This document shows positions 37,343-39,783 of a stretch of DNA of 39,783 bases, one piece after another. Origin of the DNA: a virus; the IMG/VR virus record IMGVR_UViG_3300029267_003963, positions 1 to 39,783 of that record. The stretch is one strand, 5' to 3'. Made by a program: the position numbers and the translations under genes. Each line of letters starts with the position of its first letter. The stretch's first letter is position 1. The notes beneath the pieces are model-generated. The model ran no database searches. It saw nothing but the letters and a program-made list of their open reading frames with translations, and was not told the origin of the DNA.

Positions 37343-37777
37343 TCAGCCGGTAATTCTCAGGCCGTGGAGTGGGTCGGGGTCGCCCGGTGGCGGCGTCGGT
37401 ACCGGCTCGACGTTTTCGGCGGGGCGAGCTGGTCGCCGCGGCGCGGCCGTGTGGAGCCGTTCCAGCTTGTGGAGTTCGCGGAGCGCGGCCAGGGCCGACC
37501 GCATATCGTCCTCGGACAAGGCTTTGCGGTAGACCTCGGCCAGGCGGCGGCGGGCCAGCCCCAGGGCCTCGACCTGGTCGACCTCGGCGGCCAGGGCCAG
37601 GCGGCGGCGGGCCTCGACCAGGGCGGCCTCGAGCGCGGCCGGCGTCGGCGGCTTCTTCCCGGCCGCGGGGGCCTGCGCTGCGGCGGCCGTCTTGATTTGG
37701 TCGGGTGTGTGGCCGGCGACCAGCAAAAGAACCACGTTGTCGACCAGGCCGGCGGGCGGGGGTTTCGGGGTTTTCAT
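37343..37777 (-). CDS. Helical packaging-region protein, 144 aa
   Basis: The first part (VDNVVLLLVAGHTPDQIKTAAA) is HTH-like, and a long helix (AALEAALVEARRRLALAAEV and following to LRELHKLERL) resembles small terminase-associated proteins. The C-terminus is Pro-rich and carries one 17-mer copy. It sits directly upstream of the Nu1-like gene. A second small-terminase component or packaging accessory is plausible. Confidence 0.65.
   Translation of the reverse strand: MKTPKPPPAGLVDNVVLLLVAGHTPDQIKTAAAAQAPAAGKKPPTPAALEAALVEARRRLALAAEVDQVEALGLARRRLAEVYRKALSEDDMRSALAALRELHKLERLHTAAPRRPARPAENVEPVPTPPPGDPDPLHGLRITG
37406..37422 (-). repeat. Dispersed 17-mer, copy 8 (variant, inside a gene)
   Basis: Minus-strand CCGCCGAAAACGTCGAG (one base from consensus) in the C-terminus of the 144-aa gene, read as P-A-E-N-V-E-P. 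Confidence 0.75.
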
Positions 37778-37824
37778 GGGGTCTCTAGGGTCGGGTCGAG
37801 GTCTCGGCGCTCGTTAGGGGCGAC

Positions 37825-37862
37825 GTGGCGGCTGCCGTTTTGGCAGTCGGCCCCGAAAATGG
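37825..37862 (-). terminator. Hairpin after PP-loop gene
   Basis: In the 110-bp gap 37778-37887, CTGCC-GTTTT-GGCAG forms an inner stem and GGGGCGAC...GTCGGCCCC adds an interrupted outer stem. No T-run follows on the minus strand, so it may be an attenuator rather than a full terminator. Confidence 0.4.
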
Positions 37863-37887
37863 CCTCTGCGGCGTGTTTTGGTGCTTT

Positions 37888-38808
37888 TCAGCGTCGGCCG
37901 GCCCGGGGGTAGGGGATTCGGTCAAAGGCCCCAGAGGCTATCAGGCTTTTCCACCCGTCGCGCTTGGCCAGGGCCCGGGCGCCGTCGGCGGTCAGGCCGT
38001 AGCGGATCATCAGGATTTGCGCGCCGAATCCGGCCCGGGTAATTAGGTGGCGGTGGTAGCGGGGATCGGCCTGGCGGAGCCGGGCGAGTTGGTTCGGCCA
38101 GCGGGCCAGGTTCACGGCGCAGGCTCGGCAGCCGTACTCTTCGCCGCGGCCGTACATCAGCGGGTAGTCGGGAAGGCGCTGGGCCAGGTAGTCGAGCGTA
38201 TCGGTTTGCTTCCAGGTCAAAAGCGGGTAGGCCAGCGCAAAGCCCTTCGAATGGTCTTGGATCACCTCGCCGGCGGTGAGCTTGAACTTGTGGCGGTTCG
38301 AGTCATCGCCGCGGGCCCCGGTGGTCAAGCAGGTGCAACCGTAGTCGCGGAGCCAGGCGTCCATGGGGGCGGCCTTGTGAAGCTGACAACAGAGGCGGGG
38401 GTTGACCTTTAGTTCGGGATTGTCGCGGCGGTAGCTCCGATCGGAGACCTTCGCCCCGATCGGGAAACACCCGCGGGCGGCCCAGTTCTTTTCGGGGTCG
38501 TCTTGGTTTTCGAGGTAGACCAGGCCGTCGCCGCCCCAGTCGCGGACAAAGGCCGTCAGGCGGGGATCGGCCAGGCCGGTTGCAACGTAGACCAGCGGCG
38601 CGGCGGGGATGGTCTCGCGGGCCAGGATTGCCAGGGCGACGGAGTCGCGGCCCCCGGAGAAGGCGACCACGGGGCGGCCGGTGTCGGCGGCGGCGCGGAG
38701 TAGCCGGCGCGCGCGTTTGATTTTGTCGGCCAGGGGAAGGCTGGCCAGTTTGCGCAGGGCCCGGTAGGCCGCGGCGGAGTCAAGCTGTTGTCGGCGTCGC
38801 CGGTTCAT
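37888..38808 (-). CDS. PP-loop protein, PAPS/APS reductase-like, with Fe-S cysteine pattern
   Basis: A 306-aa protein. The PP-loop is SGGRDS (51-56) and the substrate-type region includes TGARGDDSNRHK (about 163-174). C140-C141 and C227-x2-C230 reproduce the CC-x85-CxxC spacing of the [4Fe-4S] cluster in assimilatory APS reductases (C139, C140, C228, C231 in the Pseudomonas enzyme). No cysteine follows C230, so the C-terminal catalytic Cys of sulfonucleotide reductases is missing. It probably activates something with ATP, perhaps in DNA or nucleotide sulfur chemistry as in DndC-type proteins; that part is inference. The ParB-like gene lies just upstream. Confidence 0.85.
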   Translation of the reverse strand: MNRRRRQQLDSAAAYRALRKLASLPLADKIKRARRLLRAAADTGRPVVAFSGGRDSVALAILARETIPAAPLVYVATGLADPRLTAFVRDWGGDGLVYLENQDDPEKNWAARGCFPIGAKVSDRSYRRDNPELKVNPRLCCQLHKAAPMDAWLRDYGCTCLTTGARGDDSNRHKFKLTAGEVIQDHSKGFALAYPLLTWKQTDTLDYLAQRLPDYPLMYGRGEEYGCRACAVNLARWPNQLARLRQADPRYHRHLITRAGFGAQILMIRYGLTADGARALAKRDGWKSLIASGAFDRIPYPRAGRR

Positions 38809-38920
38809 CGGGCAAACCGTTTTGGATCAGGTCGGCGGCGGTGTGGCCGTCACGCAGCGCGGCGCGGAGCCTGGTGGCCAGCGGTCGAGGTAGAAGGTCG
38901 GTCGCATCAAAATGGCTCAT
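38780..38920 (-). CDS. Small protein, 46 aa
   Basis: The ATG at 38920 has a textbook GGAGG 8 nt upstream, the best ribosome site in this part of the genome. The product begins MSHFDATDLLPRPLATRLRA and ends in a Pro/Thr-rich tail; its 3' end overlaps the PP-loop gene by 29 nt, so it probably also couples translation of that gene. It is the first gene after the iteron array and might be its ligand. Function unknown. Confidence 0.65.
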   Translation of the reverse strand: MSHFDATDLLPRPLATRLRAALRDGHTAADLIQNGLPDEPATPTTA

Positions 38921-38951
38921 TCAAAACACCTCCATACCTACCCCTGGGAAT

Positions 38952-39105
38952 GTGCCCTATGTGCCCTACGTGCCCTGTCGGGCCCTTCTCGCTTTGGCTC
39001 AGGTGGCCTCGGGCAGGGCACTTCCGGCCGGAATGTACCCTGTCGGTCGGGGCCGTTTTCTTCGGGGTTTGGGCCGTTTCAGGGCACGTAGGGTACATGG
39101 GGCAC
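38952..39105. promoter_or_regulatory. Symmetric eight-iteron array between ParB-like gene and packaging operon
   Basis: Three 9-bp-spaced units GTGCCCT(A/G) (starting 38952, 38961, 38970) face three inverted units AGGG(C/T)AC (39081-39105), with one more inverted pair in the middle (39014-39021 and 39035-39042) around TTCCGGCCGGAA. Outer arms match 24/26. The midpoints of the outer and inner pairs coincide (39028-39028.5), so the whole element is one nested dyad of 154 bp. The right arm forms the last codons and stop of the ParB-like gene. Candidate binding site for the ParB-like, Nu1-like or 46-aa protein (centromere, packaging site, operator or origin). Confidence 0.7.
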
Positions 39106-39741
39106 TTCGCCGGGGGTGTGTCTATTGGTCTTGCAATCCGAGGTCGATACCGTAGTTCGTTTCGAAATGAGTTTCACGGTGTTGGTGGGCGTGGTGTCCT
39201 CCGCGGCGGCCGTCCTGGCCAGGCCGTCGAGGTTGATTTGTGGGGGCAGCACGGGCGCGGCGTGGTCCAGGGTGTATTGCTGGGCCTGGGCGCTTGACAG
39301 GCCAAGGGCGTCGCGGGCGGCCTCCGTCGAGGTCTCCAGGAGGTGGGCGACCAGGTCGCGGTCAAGGTCACCTTCCAGGCTGCCGTCGACCCCACCGTTG
39401 AGGGCCAGGGCGACCTCGGCCTCCTGGGCCTCCGGCCAGGTGCCCCATAGCGCGGGGACTTTCCAGCGCGTCCGCTTGCCCTTGCCTTCGACGGTGACCC
39501 CGTCGGGGGCCGGATCGCCGGCGCGTTTCATCCGGCGGAGGGCCCGGGTCCGGCCGTTTCCGGCCAGGACGTGGCCGGTGGTCGCGTTGAGTGTGAGCGC
39601 GGCGCCGAAGCCGTGGCGGCGGAGGCTCGCGGCCAGGGCTTTGAGGCGGTGGGTCGATCGCGGGTTGGCTTGCAGGAGCTTGACGCGGGCCACGTCGACC
39701 AGGTCGGTTTTTCCTGGGTGGTGGTGGTGCAAGAAAAACAC
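39079..39741 (-). CDS. ParB-like (ParB N-terminal/Srx-fold) protein
   Basis: A 220-aa protein. A GTG at 39741 is the first possible start since an in-frame TAG lies two codons upstream. Core: VKLLQANPRSTHRLKALAAS, then a turn and GHVLAGNGRTRALRRM (about 56-71), the GNGR(T/H)R motif of ParB-fold proteins. Next come PALWGTWPEAQEAEVALALN and a helical middle. The C-terminus is encoded by the right arm of the iteron array (PHVPYVP). Many phages pair such ParB-fold genes with PP-loop genes near the terminase; functions proposed include DNA binding, nuclease or CTP/ATP-dependent modification. It may bind the adjacent array. Confidence 0.8.
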   Translation of the reverse strand: MFFLHHHHPGKTDLVDVARVKLLQANPRSTHRLKALAASLRRHGFGAALTLNATTGHVLAGNGRTRALRRMKRAGDPAPDGVTVEGKGKRTRWKVPALWGTWPEAQEAEVALALNGGVDGSLEGDLDRDLVAHLLETSTEAARDALGLSSAQAQQYTLDHAAPVLPPQINLDGLARTAAAEDTTPTNTVKLISKRTTVSTSDCKTNRHTPGEVPHVPYVP

Positions 39742-39766
39742 ACCCTATGCGCGCGAAAATCGGTAA

Positions 39767-39783
39767 ATGCGGAGGCGGAGGCC
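39767..39783. repeat. Terminal direct repeat, copy at right end
   Basis: Identical to bases 1-17; see the left-end copy. Confidence 0.8.

Noticed and set aside
38907-39098. Minus-strand 63-aa frame through the iteron array
   Set aside because: Its repetitive GHVGHIGHIP peptide is a by-product of the iterons; the ribosome site GGAGG belongs to the ATG at 38920 instead.

Overview
The window looks like one complete genome of a temperate tailed bacteriophage. The first 17 bases recur as the last 17, which is what a circular or circularly permuted genome gives when an assembler walks round it, so the true unit is about 39,766 bp. The sequence is very GC-rich with strong G/C at third codon positions, and almost every gene lies on the minus strand, many joined by 4-nt ATGA stop/start overlaps. 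One small gene (14934-15221) is on the plus strand. The host is not stated. The style of several genes (papain-like C1 peptidase, secreted Ig/thioredoxin-like protein with a polyproline linker, DUF4031, CsrA, a sigma-28-like factor) together with the GC content reminds me of phages and prophages of Planctomycetota. That is an inference of moderate-to-low strength.

Layout, in the direction of minus-strand transcription (right to left, starting at the attachment site). (1) Lysogeny region, 14.9-13.1 kb: attP core resembling the 3' half of a CAT-anticodon tRNA, an 831-bp non-coding stretch with hairpins, and a tyrosine integrase; no recognisable repressor. (2) Early and regulatory region, 12.9-3.2 kb: CsrA, a wHTH replication-type protein, several small proteins, a DUF2303-like protein, a second CsrA-like protein overlapping a sigma-28-like factor that carries an N-terminal Fis-type HTH, a YfdR-like HD phosphohydrolase, DUF4031, a C5-cytosine methyltransferase, an HTH protein and an N4/N6 amino-methyltransferase. 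It ends in a strong hairpin terminator near 2960-2993. (3) 2.8 kb-0.07 kb: two small proteins, a secreted Ig/thioredoxin-fold protein, a papain-like cysteine peptidase and a small protein. This block sits where lambdoid phages keep lysis genes, and no conventional endolysin is seen anywhere. (4) Across the circle junction, 39.7-36.7 kb: ParB-like protein, a 154-bp symmetric iteron array, a 46-aa protein, a PP-loop (PAPS/APS reductase-like) protein with an APS-reductase-type cysteine pattern, a small helical protein and a Nu1-like small terminase. (5) Morphogenesis, 36.7-15.4 kb: GpA-type large terminase, zinc-ribbon protein, small joiner, lambda-type portal, a prohead protease/scaffold/Mu-like major capsid fusion, DUF2190 decoration protein, head-tail connectors, tail tube, tail-assembly chaperone with an A9 slippery site, tape measure, and then tail-tip, fibre and glycan-binding-type proteins (FN3, DUF2341-LamG, Cys-rich proteins). 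The tape measure indicates a tail; its short length (about 487 aa) fits a short siphovirus-type tail, and no contractile sheath was recognised.

The most unusual features are: eight dispersed same-orientation copies of a 17-bp sequence that occurs in intergenic DNA and inside genes in all three reading frames; the eight-unit symmetric iteron array between the ParB-like gene and the packaging operon; the Fis-HTH/sigma-28 fusion translationally coupled to a CsrA paralogue; the papain-like peptidase cassette in the lysis position; and a PP-loop protein that keeps the [4Fe-4S] cysteines of APS reductase but lacks its catalytic C-terminal cysteine.
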